A stretch of 64,000 nucleotides of DNA, from assembly GCF_005886875.1 (NCBI RefSeq), contig NZ_PNBY01000009.1, forward strand, positions 52,403 to 116,402, read 5' to 3'. The notes beneath the pieces were generated by a model. That model was not told where the DNA came from, did no database searches, and was given only the letters and a program-made list of their open reading frames with translations. A program made the translations under genes and the position numbers. Source of the DNA: Pseudoalteromonas aurantia (lineage in GTDB: Bacteria > Pseudomonadota > Gammaproteobacteria > Enterobacterales > Alteromonadaceae). Shown here one piece after another: positions 26,956 to 38,622 of this stretch (position 1 is the stretch's first letter; the number at the start of each line of letters is the position of its first letter).

Positions 26956-28188
26956 TTAGTCTGACTGTTTGCGTAAAAATGCAGGGATGTCAAAGTAATC
27001 CCCTTTCTCTTTGTCCTGTTCAGCAGGTTTCGCTGAAGCTTGACTTTCTGGCGCAGGCACATTGCTCGTTTGTGCTGTACTTACGGTACTCGGTACCGTG
27101 TCTTGTGCCGTTTCTGACTGTGTAAAGCTCGGAACAAACATGCCTGCAGATTGACTGGTTGCAGTACTTGCTGTATCACCACCGGCCGCTTTTTTAAAGC
27201 CATTATCTACAATACCAAACTGAGGTCTGCGCTCACCACCTAAACCCGTCGCAACCACAGTCACTCGTAATTCGTCACTCATTTCAGGATCAATGACCGC
27301 CCCCACAACAACCGTTGCATTTTCTGATGCCAAAGCCTTTACATGATTACCGACAATCTCAAATTCTTCGATGGTGATATCCATACCCGCTGTTATATTA
27401 ACCAAGATACCTTTTGCACCTGTTAAATCAACATCTTCTAATAATGGGCTTGAAATAGCTGCCTCAGCGGCTTCTTGAGCACGATCTGGACCCGACGCAG
27501 ACGCTGTTCCCATCATTGCTGTGCCCATTGCTGACATAACTGTTCTTACGTCGGCGAAATCCACATTGATCAATCCTGAACGCGTTATTAGTTCAGCAAT
27601 GCCTTGCACCGCACCATAAAGTACGTCATTTGCCTTTGCAAAGGCATCGAGTAATGTAGTGCCTTTACCTAATACTTTCAGTAATTTATTGTTTGGAATT
27701 GTAATAAGTGAATCTACAATTTCTGACAATTCACCAATACCTTGATCCGCAGCAGCCATACGCTTTTTGCCTTCAAGATCAAAAGGTCGAGTGACTACCG
27801 CAACCGTTAAAATACCAAGCTCTTTGGCTACGCGAGCAACAACAGGTGCTGCACCTGTACCTGTACCACCGCCCATACCCGCAGCAATAAAGATCATATC
27901 AGCACCTTCTAATGCTGTTTTAATCGTTTCTATGTCTTCTTCAGCAGATTTACGACCCACTTCAGGATTCGCACCTGCACCTAAACCAGAAGTGATCTGT
28001 GTGCCGAGCTGTACCGTAATATCTGCAGATGATTTACGTAATGCTTGTGCATCCGTATTCGCAGCAACAAATCGCACACCTTCGATCTCTTGTTTAACCA
28101 TGTGCTCAACGGCATTACCACCACCGCCACCTACACCAATAACTTTAATAACAGCTTCTTCGCTGTGTTGTTCCATTATATCAAACAT
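26956..28188 (-). CDS. ftsZ: Cell division GTPase FtsZ
   Basis: A 410-residue tubulin homologue. It has the GTP-binding motif [13 protein letters not shown] (about residues 104-116), the synergy segment, a variable linker rich in Ser/Thr/Gln (about 320-390) and the conserved C-terminal peptide [14 protein letters not shown] that binds FtsA and ZipA. The SD GGAGAG is strong, and the start is 21 bp after the ftsA stop. The N-terminus begins MFDIMEQ, as in many marine gammaproteobacteria. Confidence 0.98.
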   Translation of the reverse strand: MFDIMEQHSEEAVIKVIGVGGGGGNAVEHMVKQEIEGVRFVAANTDAQALRKSSADITVQLGTQITSGLGAGANPEVGRKSAEEDIETIKTALEGADMIFIAAGMGGGTGTGAAPVVARVAKELGILTVAVVTRPFDLEGKKRMAAADQGIGELSEIVDSLITIPNNKLLKVLGKGTTLLDAFAKANDVLYGAVQGIAELITRSGLINVDFADVRTVMSAMGTAMMGTASASGPDRAQEAAEAAISSPLLEDVDLTGAKGILVNITAGMDITIEEFEIVGNHVKALASENATVVVGAVIDPEMSDELRVTVVATGLGGERRPQFGIVDNGFKKAAGGDTASTATSQSAGMFVPSFTQSETAQDTVPSTVSTAQTSNVPAPESQASAKPAEQDKEKGDYFDIPAFLRKQSD

Positions 28189-28209
28189 CTTTCACTCTCC
28201 GACTTGAGC

Positions 28210-29442
28210 TTAAAACTCGCCTTGGAACCATTTTGTAACGCGGTTCCACCAATTTCCTTCCGACTCTGATTTCGACTTCTGTGCATTCATCGACTGCAGA
28301 GTACGGCCATATTGTAACAAACCTACTGCGGTTGCGTATGCAGGATCGTTCACATAATCTGTTAATCCAGTAACTCCGATGGGTTTTCCTACTCGTACTG
28401 GCATTTGGCAAATATCTTCGGCCACTTCTAATGCGCCGGCCATTTTACCACTCCCTCCGGTTATAACCAGCCCAGCGGCGATTTGATCTTCAAACCCTGA
28501 GCGACGTATTTCTTCCAACGTCAATTCAAGTAACTCTCTATACCGTGGCTCAACAACCTCAGAGAGAGTATGGCGTGACATTAGCCTCGCCGGTCGACCA
28601 CCCACACTTGGCACTTCAATGGTTTCTTCACTACTGGCCATTTGGCTACTTGCGCAAGCATATTGCACTTTTAATGACTCAGCGTGAGATATCGGTGTAC
28701 GGAATATTTTTGCAATATCACCTGTCACTTGATTGCCTGCAACGGGGATCACAGCAGAATGGCGTAAAGCACCATTTAAATAAATGGCAATATCCATGGT
28801 GCCACCGCCCATATCAACAACGGCAACCCCTAATTCTTTTTCATCTTCTGTCAGCACTGAATAGCAAGATGCCAAGGCACTGAACGTCAACTGATCGACA
28901 TTAAGACCACATCGCTCAACGCATTTTTCGATATTTTTTGCCATATCATTTGAGCACGTGATGATATGTGCTTTTGCTTCCATTCGCACACCGCTCATAC
29001 CCAACGGGTTTTTTATTCCTTCTTGCATATCAATGCTATATTCTTGCGGCAGTGAATGCAGCATTTTACGCTCAGCAGAAATCGGCACAGAGCGTGCAAT
29101 ATGGATCACATTGGCTATGTCGTCATCTGTGACTTCTGAGTTATTGATCGCAACCACGCCACTTTCGTTTTGGCATTGAATGTGTTTACCCGAGATACCA
29201 AGATAAACAGAACTAATACGGCAATCTGCCATCAATTCAGCTTCATCAATTGCACGACGAATTGACTCAGAAACCAAGTTCAAATCATTCACACCACCTT
29301 TGTCCATACCGTGAGAGACTTGGTTACCGACACCCACAATACTAAGCTGATTATCTGCGGTGATCTCACCCACGGTTGCTACCACTTTAGAGGTACCAAC
29401 ATCGAGCCCTATCACTAAGTTTCTTTCTGCTGACTTCGTCAT
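28210..29442 (-). CDS. ftsA: Cell division protein FtsA
   Basis: A 410-residue actin-like membrane tether of FtsZ. It has the phosphate-1 motif VIGLDVGTSKVVA at the N-terminus, VVDMGGGTMDIA phosphate-2 at about residue 205, and the C-terminal amphipathic membrane helix WWNRVTKWFQGEF. The start overlaps the ftsQ stop as ATGA. Confidence 0.97.
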   Translation of the reverse strand: MTKSAERNLVIGLDVGTSKVVATVGEITADNQLSIVGVGNQVSHGMDKGGVNDLNLVSESIRRAIDEAELMADCRISSVYLGISGKHIQCQNESGVVAINNSEVTDDDIANVIHIARSVPISAERKMLHSLPQEYSIDMQEGIKNPLGMSGVRMEAKAHIITCSNDMAKNIEKCVERCGLNVDQLTFSALASCYSVLTEDEKELGVAVVDMGGGTMDIAIYLNGALRHSAVIPVAGNQVTGDIAKIFRTPISHAESLKVQYACASSQMASSEETIEVPSVGGRPARLMSRHTLSEVVEPRYRELLELTLEEIRRSGFEDQIAAGLVITGGSGKMAGALEVAEDICQMPVRVGKPIGVTGLTDYVNDPAYATAVGLLQYGRTLQSMNAQKSKSESEGNWWNRVTKWFQGEF

Positions 29443-30218
29443 GCTTTACTCTTATTTTGTTGTGCTTCAACTTGCGGATACTTCCAACTCACCGCAAGTC
29501 CTGTGTCGTAGCGTAAATCTATCGCGTCAATTAACGCACCTTCCGGCCTTTGCATTTGCGGATATACATCAATAAAACGCTGTACTCGCTTTGCTTTTTC
29601 TTCGCGCCCTAAATTTAAGCGCATGCCATTGTCTAACCACAACTGCCATGCAAATCGCTCTGATAAAGCCAAGCTGACTAAATGAAATTGATTAACTTCC
29701 AGCATGGCCTTCAACTGCAAAAAAGTGTGCCATGCCTCTGTTTCACTGCCTTCAGGGCCATATAATTGCGGCAATTTATTGGTTAAACTTTCATTTGGCG
29801 CTTGAAAAACCTCACCTTCTTCATTCAATAATAAGTCGCTATTCCATATTGCCACGGGTTGGTGTTCAACCACATATACATGCAGTTGATCTGGCCACTG
29901 CTTGCGCACCGATACACTCGCAACCCAAGGCAGCGACATGACCGACTGCTGAACCGCTTTTACATCCAGTTCAAAATAACTACTTGAATCAACTCGCTTA
30001 ATGGCAGATATAATTTCTTGCTCACTACTGTAATAAGGTTGACCTAATACGGTTAACTTTTTTAACTGAGCATCTTGGTGCTCTACTAGCCAATCACTGA
30101 TCCAAAATGTGCTCTTTGTCAGTGATATAATGACAGCAATGAAAAAACCAACACCAAATATAAAAGACCAATTGCATCTTTTATGTAGTCTTTTGACTTT
30201 TTCAAAAAGCGCACGCAT
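29439..30218 (-). CDS. ftsQ: Cell division protein FtsQ
   Basis: A bitopic divisome protein with a short basic cytoplasmic tail, one helix (about residues 20-40), a POTRA domain (about 55-125, with LDVKAVQQSVMSLPWVASVS) and a beta domain. The start at ATG 30218 (259 residues) follows the ddl stop directly. A TTG 30 bp upstream could add ten residues. FtsQ recruits FtsB and FtsL to the division site. Confidence 0.94.
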   Translation of the reverse strand: MRALFEKVKRLHKRCNWSFIFGVGFFIAVIISLTKSTFWISDWLVEHQDAQLKKLTVLGQPYYSSEQEIISAIKRVDSSSYFELDVKAVQQSVMSLPWVASVSVRKQWPDQLHVYVVEHQPVAIWNSDLLLNEEGEVFQAPNESLTNKLPQLYGPEGSETEAWHTFLQLKAMLEVNQFHLVSLALSERFAWQLWLDNGMRLNLGREEKAKRVQRFIDVYPQMQRPEGALIDAIDLRYDTGLAVSWKYPQVEAQQNKSKA

Positions 30219-30219
30219 C

Positions 30220-31128
30220 TTAAAGCGTTTGCTCCAAAATGCGAACAACTAATTGCTCGAAACTCACACCTTGTGCTTTAGCAGCCATTGGCACCAAAGA
30301 CTTTTCAGTCATGCCCGGAACCGTATTTACTTCAAGTAAATAAAATTGGCCATGCTCATCTTGCATCGCATCAACTCGACCCCAGCCTGTTGCACCAACC
30401 AGCTCAAACGCATGTTTCGCCATGACCTGTAGCTGTGCTGTATGTGCTTCACTTAACTCTGCCGGGCAATAATATTCTGTGCTATTAACCTGATATTTCG
30501 CTTCATAATCATAAAAGCCACGCGGCGTTTTCATCTCTATCACAGGTAAAGCCTCATCTGCGAGCATCGCCACAGTAAATTCCCGACCTGTAACCCATTG
30601 CTCAATGAGTACTTCATCATCAAATGCAAATGCTGCGGTAAGTGCATCAGTTAACTCTTGTGCCGTACATGCTTGTGCCATCCCGATACTAGAGCCTTCA
30701 TGGCTTGGTTTAACCATGACTTTACCAAAATCGGCAATAATTGCTGCGGCATCAACGCCCTCTTTTGCATTCGCAACCCTATACGCTGCTGTACTCAACT
30801 GCGCTGCGCGAAATAAGTGCTTACTGCGAATTTTATCCATAGCCAGCGCACTGCCCAAAACCTGACTGCCTGTATAAGGTAATGACATAAACTCAAGCGC
30901 TCCTTGAATCGTACCATCTTCACCACCTCGGCCGTGTAGCGCAATAAACACCCGGTCGACATTAAGCGTATTAAGCTCAAGGATATTGCGCTGCGCTGGG
31001 TCAAACGCAAAAGCATCTATGCCGGCCTTGATCAACCCATTCAGCACTGCTGCACCAGATTTTAATGACACTTCACGCTCTGCAGAGTTTCCGCCTAACA
31101 AAACGGCGACTTTACCAAACTGCTTCAT
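30220..31128 (-). CDS. ddlB: D-alanine-D-alanine ligase
   Basis: A 302-residue ATP-grasp enzyme making the D-Ala-D-Ala dipeptide. Visible are [17 protein letters not shown] at the N-terminus, the [15 protein letters not shown] motif, [12 protein letters not shown] (ATP binding) and the metal-binding [20 protein letters not shown]. It overlaps murC by 4 bp. The position in the dcw cluster matches ddlB. Confidence 0.96.
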   Translation of the reverse strand: MKQFGKVAVLLGGNSAEREVSLKSGAAVLNGLIKAGIDAFAFDPAQRNILELNTLNVDRVFIALHGRGGEDGTIQGALEFMSLPYTGSQVLGSALAMDKIRSKHLFRAAQLSTAAYRVANAKEGVDAAAIIADFGKVMVKPSHEGSSIGMAQACTAQELTDALTAAFAFDDEVLIEQWVTGREFTVAMLADEALPVIEMKTPRGFYDYEAKYQVNSTEYYCPAELSEAHTAQLQVMAKHAFELVGATGWGRVDAMQDEHGQFYLLEVNTVPGMTEKSLVPMAAKAQGVSFEQLVVRILEQTL

Positions 31129-32579
31129 GCATCACCTTGCTTTAACGTATTAATCGACATATTTGTCGCCGCTATTTTTTTCACTATTTGACCTATATTT
31201 CCCGCACCCTGTGTGATCACTAAATCATTATCAGCCAGCGTATCAGCCAAAATACCAAATAACTCATCTTGGTTTGCAACATGAATGGGCTCTATCCCTC
31301 TTTGACGTAAGCTGCGACACAAGCTTTTACTATCCGCACCAATAATGGGACTTTCACCCGCACTATATACATCTAATAAGATTAATTGATCAACTTCAGC
31401 TAAAACTTTCACAAAGTCTTCATATAAATCTCGGGTACGAGTGAATCTATGCGGCTGATAAATCATCACTAAGCGCTTATCTTGCCAACCCGCTCTCGCA
31501 GCTTCAATGGTCACTTGAACCTCTGATGGATGATGCCCGTAATCATCAACTAACATCACCGAACCACACTCATTTTCAAATTCACCATAGTGTTGAAAAC
31601 GACGTCCAATGCCTTCAAATTCAGCCAGAGCCTTTAAAATAAAGTGGTTTTCAATATCATGATCTTTGGCAACCGCAATCGCAGCGGTAGCATTGAGTGC
31701 GTTATGCCTACCAGGCATGTTTAACTCCACATCAATACATTCACCTTGTTTGGTGATCACAGAAAACTTGCTGCTATTCACTGACTGAGTAAAATTCACC
31801 ATTTTATAATCAGCCGCTGCGGCCTCTCCATAGGTGATCGTAGGACGAGCAAAACGCGGAATTAACTCAAGTGCGACAGGTGAATCTATGCACACAACAG
31901 CTAAACCATGAAAAGGCAGATTATGAACAAACTCAACATACGTGTCTTTTAACTTTTCAAAATCACCACCGTAAGTATCCATATGATCCGCTTCAACATT
32001 CGTGATTACTGACACCATGGGCTGTAAATGTAAGAATGATGCATCACTTTCATCTGCCTCAGCAATCAATACATCACTTTTCCCTAGCTTAGCGTTGGTA
32101 CCGGCACTATTTAATAAGCCACCAATCACAAAAGTCGGATCTAATTGCGCTTGTGCAAAAATACTGGCAATTAAGCTCGTGGTCGTGGTTTTACCATGTG
32201 TACCGGCCACAGCAATACCATGGCGAAAACGCATTAGCTCAGCAAGCATTTCAGCACGCCTAACAACTGGAGTTCTTGCCGCCTTAGCAGCAATGATCTC
32301 TGGATTAGTTTCATCAATTGCCGTTGATACAACCACCACATCAGCATCTTTTACATTACTTTCATGATGTCCGATAAACACTTCGGCACCCGCCTTTATG
32401 AGTCGCTCTGTCATCGCATTATTGGCAATGTCTGATCCCGTAATTCGATAGCCTTCAAACGCAAGTACTTCAGCAATTCCACCCATACCAGCACCACCAA
32501 TACCAATAAAGTGAATGGTGTTAATTCTTCTCATCGCTCGGCGTTTACTTGATTCTTTCACTACACACTCTTTAATCAT
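31125..32579 (-). CDS. murC: UDP-N-acetylmuramate-L-alanine ligase MurC
   Basis: A 484-residue Mur ligase adding the first amino acid of the stem peptide. It shows the Rossmann loop [18 protein letters not shown], the ATP loop [10 protein letters not shown] (about residues 121-130), EADESDASF and the C-terminal [11 protein letters not shown] at 32579 is used here; an internal ATG at residue 16 would remove a basic extension and is an alternative. It starts 16 bp after murG. Confidence 0.96.
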   Translation of the reverse strand: MIKECVVKESSKRRAMRRINTIHFIGIGGAGMGGIAEVLAFEGYRITGSDIANNAMTERLIKAGAEVFIGHHESNVKDADVVVVSTAIDETNPEIIAAKAARTPVVRRAEMLAELMRFRHGIAVAGTHGKTTTTSLIASIFAQAQLDPTFVIGGLLNSAGTNAKLGKSDVLIAEADESDASFLHLQPMVSVITNVEADHMDTYGGDFEKLKDTYVEFVHNLPFHGLAVVCIDSPVALELIPRFARPTITYGEAAAADYKMVNFTQSVNSSKFSVITKQGECIDVELNMPGRHNALNATAAIAVAKDHDIENHFILKALAEFEGIGRRFQHYGEFENECGSVMLVDDYGHHPSEVQVTIEAARAGWQDKRLVMIYQPHRFTRTRDLYEDFVKVLAEVDQLILLDVYSAGESPIIGADSKSLCRSLRQRGIEPIHVANQDELFGILADTLADNDLVITQGAGNIGQIVKKIAATNMSINTLKQGDA

Positions 32580-32595
32580 CTATTTATTCAATACA

Positions 32596-33660
32596 CTATC
32601 GGCTTATCTGTGCACATACTTGGGCAACTGAACGTGTTGCATCTAACCTGGCTAAACTTTTGGCTTTCACTGCAATCTCAGTGATAAGCTCAGGCTGCAA
32701 CATAAATGGCCGTAATAAGTCGACAATAGCGTCTAATTCAAATTGAGATTGCGGCATGATCAATGCTGCTTTATCTTTTACTAAATAATCAGCATTCGCA
32801 GTTTGATGATCATCAACAGCATGCGGATAAGGCACAAACAAGGCCATTTTCCCCGCAGCAGCAATTTCACTCACCGTAAGTGCACCTGACCGGCAAATCA
32901 CGATATCAGCCCACGCATATGCTTTATCCATGTCATTAATAAAGTCGCTAACAGAGGCTTGTACACCCAAATCGAGATAATTCTTATCCAAGTGTTCACT
33001 TTGGCCTTTTCCACTTTGATGCCTCACAACTAAGGGCACTTCAACGTCGCTTTGTAACTTAGCGAATACCTCAGGTAGTGTATCGTTCAGCACTTTTGCA
33101 CCTAACGAGCCACCAACAACTAAGCAGTTAATCGTTTGCTTTGCCTGCTTAGGCTGTAACAGAGCAACCGATTCACGTACCGGATTACCAACAACCTGGA
33201 AACGTTTATCAGAAAAAGCGCTTGGAAAAGCGCCCAATACCGCATTGGCTACTTTCGCCAGTAATCGATTACTCATACCAGCCACTGCATTTTGTTCGTG
33301 GATCACCAAAGGAACAGACGACAACTTAGCTGCAATACCTACCGGCCCTGTCACATAGCCGCCCATCGCCAAAATCACATTTGGCTTGCGGTGTTTTATA
33401 ATTTTTCTTGCTGCAAGTATGGCCTTTAACACAGTCACTGGGGCTGTAAGTAATCTTTTTATGCCATTACCACGCACACCTTGAACATGAATAAAGTCAA
33501 TCTCGATATTATGCTTTGGTACGACCTCAGACTCCATACGATCGGGCGTTCCTACCCATGATACATCCCAGCCTTGTGATTTAAGATCATTTGCAACGGC
33601 GATCCCGGGAAATATATGCCCCCCAGTTCCCCCTGCAACGACTAATAAACGTTTTTTCAT
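32596..33660 (-). CDS. murG: UDP-GlcNAc: lipid I transferase MurG
   Basis: A 354-residue GT28 transferase that makes lipid II at the inner face of the membrane. Signatures are VVAGGTGGHIFPGIAVA at the N-terminus, HEQNAVAGMSNR, VVGGSLGAKVLN, and the UDP-GlcNAc-binding ICRSGALTVSEIAAAGKMALFVPYPHAVDDHQ region. It overlaps ftsW by 4 bp (ATGA). Confidence 0.97.
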   Translation of the reverse strand: MKKRLLVVAGGTGGHIFPGIAVANDLKSQGWDVSWVGTPDRMESEVVPKHNIEIDFIHVQGVRGNGIKRLLTAPVTVLKAILAARKIIKHRKPNVILAMGGYVTGPVGIAAKLSSVPLVIHEQNAVAGMSNRLLAKVANAVLGAFPSAFSDKRFQVVGNPVRESVALLQPKQAKQTINCLVVGGSLGAKVLNDTLPEVFAKLQSDVEVPLVVRHQSGKGQSEHLDKNYLDLGVQASVSDFINDMDKAYAWADIVICRSGALTVSEIAAAGKMALFVPYPHAVDDHQTANADYLVKDKAALIMPQSQFELDAIVDLLRPFMLQPELITEIAVKAKSLARLDATRSVAQVCAQISR

Positions 33661-34832
33661 CGCCTTCCTCCTCGCGACGTTGCTTGTTTAGTCGACATCT
33701 TTGTTTCAAAGTCCACTCGCTGTAACACACCAGCGGCAACAATCATCACTAACAAACTGGACCCCCCATAAGATACAAACGGCAACGTTAACCCTTTCGT
33801 CGGTAGTATTCCGGCACTCGCACCAATATTTACCATGGTTTGAAAAGCAAACCATATCCCTATCGCAAGGGCAAAGTAACCTTCGTATTCTTTACCGTGC
33901 TTCAGCGCTTTTTGACCAATAAGAAGCGCTCTAAACACTAGGCATCCTAATAGCAGAATAATACTGACCACTCCGATAAAGCCGAGTTCCTCAGCTATTA
34001 CCGCAAAAATAAAATCATTATGTGCCTCTGGCAGATACTGTAATTTCTGTACGCTATTGCCTAGACCTTGTCCAAACCAACCACCCTGCCCATAAGCCAT
34101 AAGTGATTGAACTAATTGGTACCCCTTGCCAAAAGGGTCATCCCACGGCTCCAAAAACCCCACAACGCGCGCCATACGATATGGCTCAAAAATAATGAGT
34201 AACACCACTAAAAAAATACCCGTGAGGATCAAAGCAAAAAACTGCCATAATTTAGCGCCCGCCAAAAAAAGTAAACCCACAGTGGTCACAAACATCACCA
34301 CCACAGTGCCTAAATCTGGCTGCATTAAGATAAGAAAGGCATAGACTGCAAACACCGCAATCGGTTTAGCAAACCCCTTTAGGTTTTCTTGTACTTCTTC
34401 TTTTTTACGCACCAAATAACCAGCGATATAACTGAAAAAGAACAATTTCGCTAGCTCAGCCGCTTGCACGCCAACCGGACCAACAGGGATCCAACGTTTA
34501 GATCCATTAACTTCACGACCAACCAATAGCACTAAAATCAATAGCCCAAAGCCAAGTAACAGTAAATAAGGATTGCACCGTTTCCACCATGCCATAGGCG
34601 CACTCGTAGTGGCCCAAAACAAAAAGAGCCCCATCCCTAAGAACATGCCATGACGGATGCTAATATGGTAAGGGTTGTTAAATAATCGCTCAGCAACTGG
34701 CATAGACGCGCTCGTTACCATAACAAAGCCGACGCCAATCAAGCACAGCATACTGTAGAATAGAGGCACATCGAATAACGCATCAGATTGACGAGGCGTT
34801 AAAATCAGCTTGAGCGGAGCGAAGCTGGTCAT
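33657..34832 (-). CDS. ftsW: Septal peptidoglycan polymerase FtsW (SEDS)
   Basis: A 391-residue SEDS glycosyltransferase with ten membrane helices. Family motifs are KRWIPVGPVGVQAAELAKL, LMQPDLGTVVV (with the catalytic Asp region), EAHNDFIFAVIAEELGF and LPFVSYGGSSL. It acts with FtsI in septal wall synthesis. It overlaps murD and murG by 4 bp each. Confidence 0.97.
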   Translation of the reverse strand: MTSFAPLKLILTPRQSDALFDVPLFYSMLCLIGVGFVMVTSASMPVAERLFNNPYHISIRHGMFLGMGLFLFWATTSAPMAWWKRCNPYLLLLGFGLLILVLLVGREVNGSKRWIPVGPVGVQAAELAKLFFFSYIAGYLVRKKEEVQENLKGFAKPIAVFAVYAFLILMQPDLGTVVVMFVTTVGLLFLAGAKLWQFFALILTGIFLVVLLIIFEPYRMARVVGFLEPWDDPFGKGYQLVQSLMAYGQGGWFGQGLGNSVQKLQYLPEAHNDFIFAVIAEELGFIGVVSIILLLGCLVFRALLIGQKALKHGKEYEGYFALAIGIWFAFQTMVNIGASAGILPTKGLTLPFVSYGGSSLLVMIVAAGVLQRVDFETKMSTKQATSRGGRR

Positions 34833-36154
34833 CCTTTTAGCTCCGCAACCAAATTACAAAAAGCTTCACCACGCACCATATAATTGGCATACATATCAAT
34901 ACTTGCACACGCTGGAGCGAGCAAGACACTATCACCATTACATGATAATGCTGCTGCCTGTTGCACTGCAGCATCTAAACTGTCTACTAAAAAGGCCTGT
35001 TCATGTAGAGCTAAAAACTGCTCTCCATCTTGACCAAAACAAAAAATCGCTTTGCAATAGCGTTGGAGTGGCACAATTAAAGGCTTCAAATCAGCGCCTT
35101 TTGCATCACCACCAAGAATGAGTAAAATTTTTCCTTGCTCACGCGCTAGGCTTTCTAATGCGGCAACCGTTGCACCGACATTGGTTGCTTTAGAATCGTT
35201 GAAATACCTCACACCTTGAAATTCAGCGACCAACTGACAGCGATGTTCAAGCCCTTTAAATGACTTAAATGCGTGTTTAAAACTCTCTATAGGTAGATTA
35301 AAAGGCGCAAGTAATGCCATGACTGCTAAAGCATTAAACTGATTATGTCGGCCAACAACACGCAACGAATTCACAGGCAGCAAAACTTCACCATGAGCCG
35401 AAAAATACGCGGTATCATTGTCAGTCAATACTCGATAATCACCCGAATCAACTGACACGCTTATCCCTTGTGTACTATCAGAAAAAGTATTTTCATCATC
35501 GGCATTAAACACTAACTGCTCTACATGTTTATAAATCCGTTGTTTGGCCGCACAGTACCCTGCAAAATTAGGGTACCTATCCATATGGTCTTCGGTAATA
35601 TTCAAGATCATCGCCGAGCGACATACCAAACTTTCTGTGGTCTCCAATTGAAAGCTTGATAACTCCAAGACATAAACATCATGCGACTCATCAAGTAATG
35701 CCAAAACGGATGTGCCAATGTTGCCTCCTAGCCCAACTTTTAATCCAGCAGCTTTACATACCTCAGTTGCAAGGCTCACCACTGTTGATTTACCATTTGA
35801 CCCTGTTACTGCAACAACCGGCGTGGTATTTAAGCGTGCAAATAATTCAATGTCTCCAATGACTTCGACCCCTTGAGCAATTGCGTGCGCAACACTGCTT
35901 TCGTAAAGGGCGATACCAGGGCTAATGATCACCATCTCAGCATAAGATAAGCCAGCTTCCGCCAATGGACCAAAAACAGCCTCACATTCTGGGGCATTAT
36001 CTGCCAACCAGTCGGCTCCAGGAGGGACTGCACGACTATCAACCACTTTAGGTATAATCTGATGCGACAATAAAAAACGCACAATGCCCAGACCGGTTAC
36101 ACCGAGCCCGAGCACTGTTATTTTCTTATTTTTAAGCACTTTTAAATATTGCAT
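34829..36154 (-). CDS. murD: UDP-N-acetylmuramoylalanine-D-glutamate ligase MurD
   Basis: A 441-residue Mur ligase. It has VLGLGVTGLGIVRFLL near the N-terminus, ATP loop VTGSNGKSTVVS (about residue 115), LNITEDHMDRY and NDSKATNVGATVAAL, all MurD signatures. It abuts mraY with no gap. Confidence 0.97.
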   Translation of the reverse strand: MQYLKVLKNKKITVLGLGVTGLGIVRFLLSHQIIPKVVDSRAVPPGADWLADNAPECEAVFGPLAEAGLSYAEMVIISPGIALYESSVAHAIAQGVEVIGDIELFARLNTTPVVAVTGSNGKSTVVSLATEVCKAAGLKVGLGGNIGTSVLALLDESHDVYVLELSSFQLETTESLVCRSAMILNITEDHMDRYPNFAGYCAAKQRIYKHVEQLVFNADDENTFSDSTQGISVSVDSGDYRVLTDNDTAYFSAHGEVLLPVNSLRVVGRHNQFNALAVMALLAPFNLPIESFKHAFKSFKGLEHRCQLVAEFQGVRYFNDSKATNVGATVAALESLAREQGKILLILGGDAKGADLKPLIVPLQRYCKAIFCFGQDGEQFLALHEQAFLVDSLDAAVQQAAALSCNGDSVLLAPACASIDMYANYMVRGEAFCNLVAELKG

Positions 36155-37237
36155 TTATCTGATCTTTAACGTCGCTAATCCAGCTAGAACTAAGATAATA
36201 GAAATGATCCAAAACCTGACTATCACTCTTGGCTCTGGCCAACCCTTTAGTTCATAGTGGTGATGAATCGGTGCCATTCTAAAAATGCGTTGCCCTCGTA
36301 ATTTATACGAGCCAACTTGTAAAATAACCGAGAGAGCTTCCATAACAAAAACACCGCCCATGATAAGTAACACCAGCTCTTGGCGGACTAAGATAGCAAT
36401 GATCCCTAACGCACCACCCAAGGCTAACGAACCTACATCGCCCATAAATACTTGAGCTGGATATGTATTAAACCACAAGAAGCCTAACCCAGCGCCCACG
36501 ATTGCGGTACAAACCACTACCAATTCTGATGCCAAAGGTATGTGAGGAATATGGAGATAAGATGAAAAATTCACATTACCAGTAACATACGCAATAATTG
36601 CAAGTGCCGCAGCAACTAAAATAGTTGGCACAATCGCTAAACCATCTAAACCATCCGTTAGATTCACCGCATTTGACGTACCAACAATGACAAAGTAGCT
36701 CATCACTAAATAGAACAAACCTAACTGAGGCATCACATCTTTTAAAAATGGTACGACTAAGACCGTTTCTGATGCAGAATGAGAAGTAAAATACATAAAA
36801 CTGGCAACACTGATAGCAATAACAGACTGCCAAAAGTACTTCCAACGTGCGATCAAGCCCTTACTGTCTTTTCGGATCACCTTACGGTAATCATCTACAA
36901 AGCCAACAATACCTAAACTACCAATCACAAATAGGGTAACCCACACATATTTATTATCTAAATCCCCCCACATCAACGTACTCACAAAGATGGCAGCTAA
37001 AATGAGTAACCCACCCATGGTAGGAGTGCCTGACTTAGATAAGTGAGACTCAGGGCCATCATCGCGTATTGTTTGTCCTATTTGCATACGTTGTAATGCA
37101 CGTATTAACTTGGGCCCAAAGTATAGTGATATAAATAATGCCGTTAAAATACCTAAAATAGCGCGCAAGGTTAAATATGAAAAAACATTAAAACCACTAT
37201 AATATTGGGTTAAGTACTCAGCTAACCAAACTAACAT
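36155..37237 (-). CDS. mraY: Phospho-MurNAc-pentapeptide transferase MraY
   Basis: A 360-residue membrane enzyme forming lipid I, with about ten helices. Motifs include [59 protein letters not shown] and the [13 protein letters not shown] loop that distinguishes MraY from WecA. It overlaps murF by 7 bp. Confidence 0.98.
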   Translation of the reverse strand: MLVWLAEYLTQYYSGFNVFSYLTLRAILGILTALFISLYFGPKLIRALQRMQIGQTIRDDGPESHLSKSGTPTMGGLLILAAIFVSTLMWGDLDNKYVWVTLFVIGSLGIVGFVDDYRKVIRKDSKGLIARWKYFWQSVIAISVASFMYFTSHSASETVLVVPFLKDVMPQLGLFYLVMSYFVIVGTSNAVNLTDGLDGLAIVPTILVAAALAIIAYVTGNVNFSSYLHIPHIPLASELVVVCTAIVGAGLGFLWFNTYPAQVFMGDVGSLALGGALGIIAILVRQELVLLIMGGVFVMEALSVILQVGSYKLRGQRIFRMAPIHHHYELKGWPEPRVIVRFWIISIILVLAGLATLKIR

Positions 37238-38622
37238 ACTGATGCTCCATCAGTGCCTGTTTTACGGCCACTGTCTACTAAATCTGCTACTAATAATTCC
37301 ATACGAGAACTGCGCGATCCTTTTACTACCACAGTACAATGCCCTAACTGCTTAGAAAGGCTTAACTTTACAGCTTCTAATAAATGCTCTCTTGTTGAAA
37401 AGTGTTGCCCTGACTGCTCAAATACATCACTGGCATAGCGGCTTAATACCCCTAAGGTAAATAGCTCATCAATGCCTTTCTCACGCGCATACTCTCCAAC
37501 TTCTTCATGGTATTCTCGTGCTTGCTCACCAAGCTCCCCCATATCGCCTAACGCAAAGATATGGTGCCCCGGCATCTTAGTTAAAAGATCAATTGCAGCC
37601 TTCACTGATCTAACGTTCGCGTTGTACGTATCATCCACCACCGTCAATGATTCATGGACCTTAATTAAATTTACTCGGCCTTTTGGAGCGTTCATTTGGG
37701 ACACTCCCTTAGCGACATCCTGTAAGCTTGCACCTAATTGCGTGGTTAATGCAGCGCAAATAAGCGTATTCATCACATTGTGCTCACCAGGTAATGGCAA
37801 TGTTACCGACACTCGTTCATTTTCAGTGCATAATTCGAAACTGGCGTACGCCATGTGATCGAGTACAACGTTTTCAACCCAAATGTCTAACTTTTCTGTC
37901 AGTGAAAAGCGCACTTGCGATTTATCACCCAGCCCACTTTGCCACATACCAGCAAATTCACTATCGCTGTTAATAACTGCTACACCGCTGGCTTTTAATC
38001 CAGAAAAGATCTCGCCTTTTGCTTGGCCAACGCCCTCAATTGAGCCAAACCCTTCAATATGCGCAGGCGCAACATTGCATACCACAGCAACATCAGGTTG
38101 TGTTAATGCGGCTGTGTACGCAATCTCACCGATATGATTCGCCCCTAATTCAATCACCGCATACTCATGATGCTCTTCTAATCTCATTAAGGTTAAAGGG
38201 ACACCAATATCATTGTTAAAATTGCCGTTAGTCGCAAGTACATGACCTCTGCGAGCAAGCACTACGGCGCACATTTCCTTCACCGTCGTTTTGCCAACAC
38301 TGCCTGTTATTGCGATAGTCTTTGGCGCAACTTGGGCCATGATCGCTTTACCGATTGCGCCCAATGCTAAACGTGTGTCTTCTACGACAAATTGTGGAAT
38401 ATCACAATCAACCTCGGTCTCAACAATTGCTGCAATAGCCCCTTTTTCTTGTGCCTGTTGGACAAACTTATGACCATCAAAATTAGGGCCTTTGAGTGCA
38501 AGAAACACCTCATTTGTTGTTATTGTTCTTGTATCGGTATTAATATTACCGACCAGTTTGCTTTCCCCATTAAAAGAGGTATTTAGTGCATCAGCAAGCC
38601 AAGTGAAATCCACTTTGATCAT
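37231..38622 (-). CDS. murF: UDP-MurNAc-tripeptide: D-Ala-D-Ala ligase MurF
   Basis: A 463-residue Mur ligase with ATP loop [13 protein letters not shown] (about residue 105), [25 protein letters not shown] and [17 protein letters not shown]. It completes the pentapeptide precursor. The start overlaps the murE stop by 4 bp. Confidence 0.97.
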   Translation of the reverse strand: MIKVDFTWLADALNTSFNGESKLVGNINTDTRTITTNEVFLALKGPNFDGHKFVQQAQEKGAIAAIVETEVDCDIPQFVVEDTRLALGAIGKAIMAQVAPKTIAITGSVGKTTVKEMCAVVLARRGHVLATNGNFNNDIGVPLTLMRLEEHHEYAVIELGANHIGEIAYTAALTQPDVAVVCNVAPAHIEGFGSIEGVGQAKGEIFSGLKASGVAVINSDSEFAGMWQSGLGDKSQVRFSLTEKLDIWVENVVLDHMAYASFELCTENERVSVTLPLPGEHNVMNTLICAALTTQLGASLQDVAKGVSQMNAPKGRVNLIKVHESLTVVDDTYNANVRSVKAAIDLLTKMPGHHIFALGDMGELGEQAREYHEEVGEYAREKGIDELFTLGVLSRYASDVFEQSGQHFSTREHLLEAVKLSLSKQLGHCTVVVKGSRSSRMELLVADLVDSGRKTGTDGASVC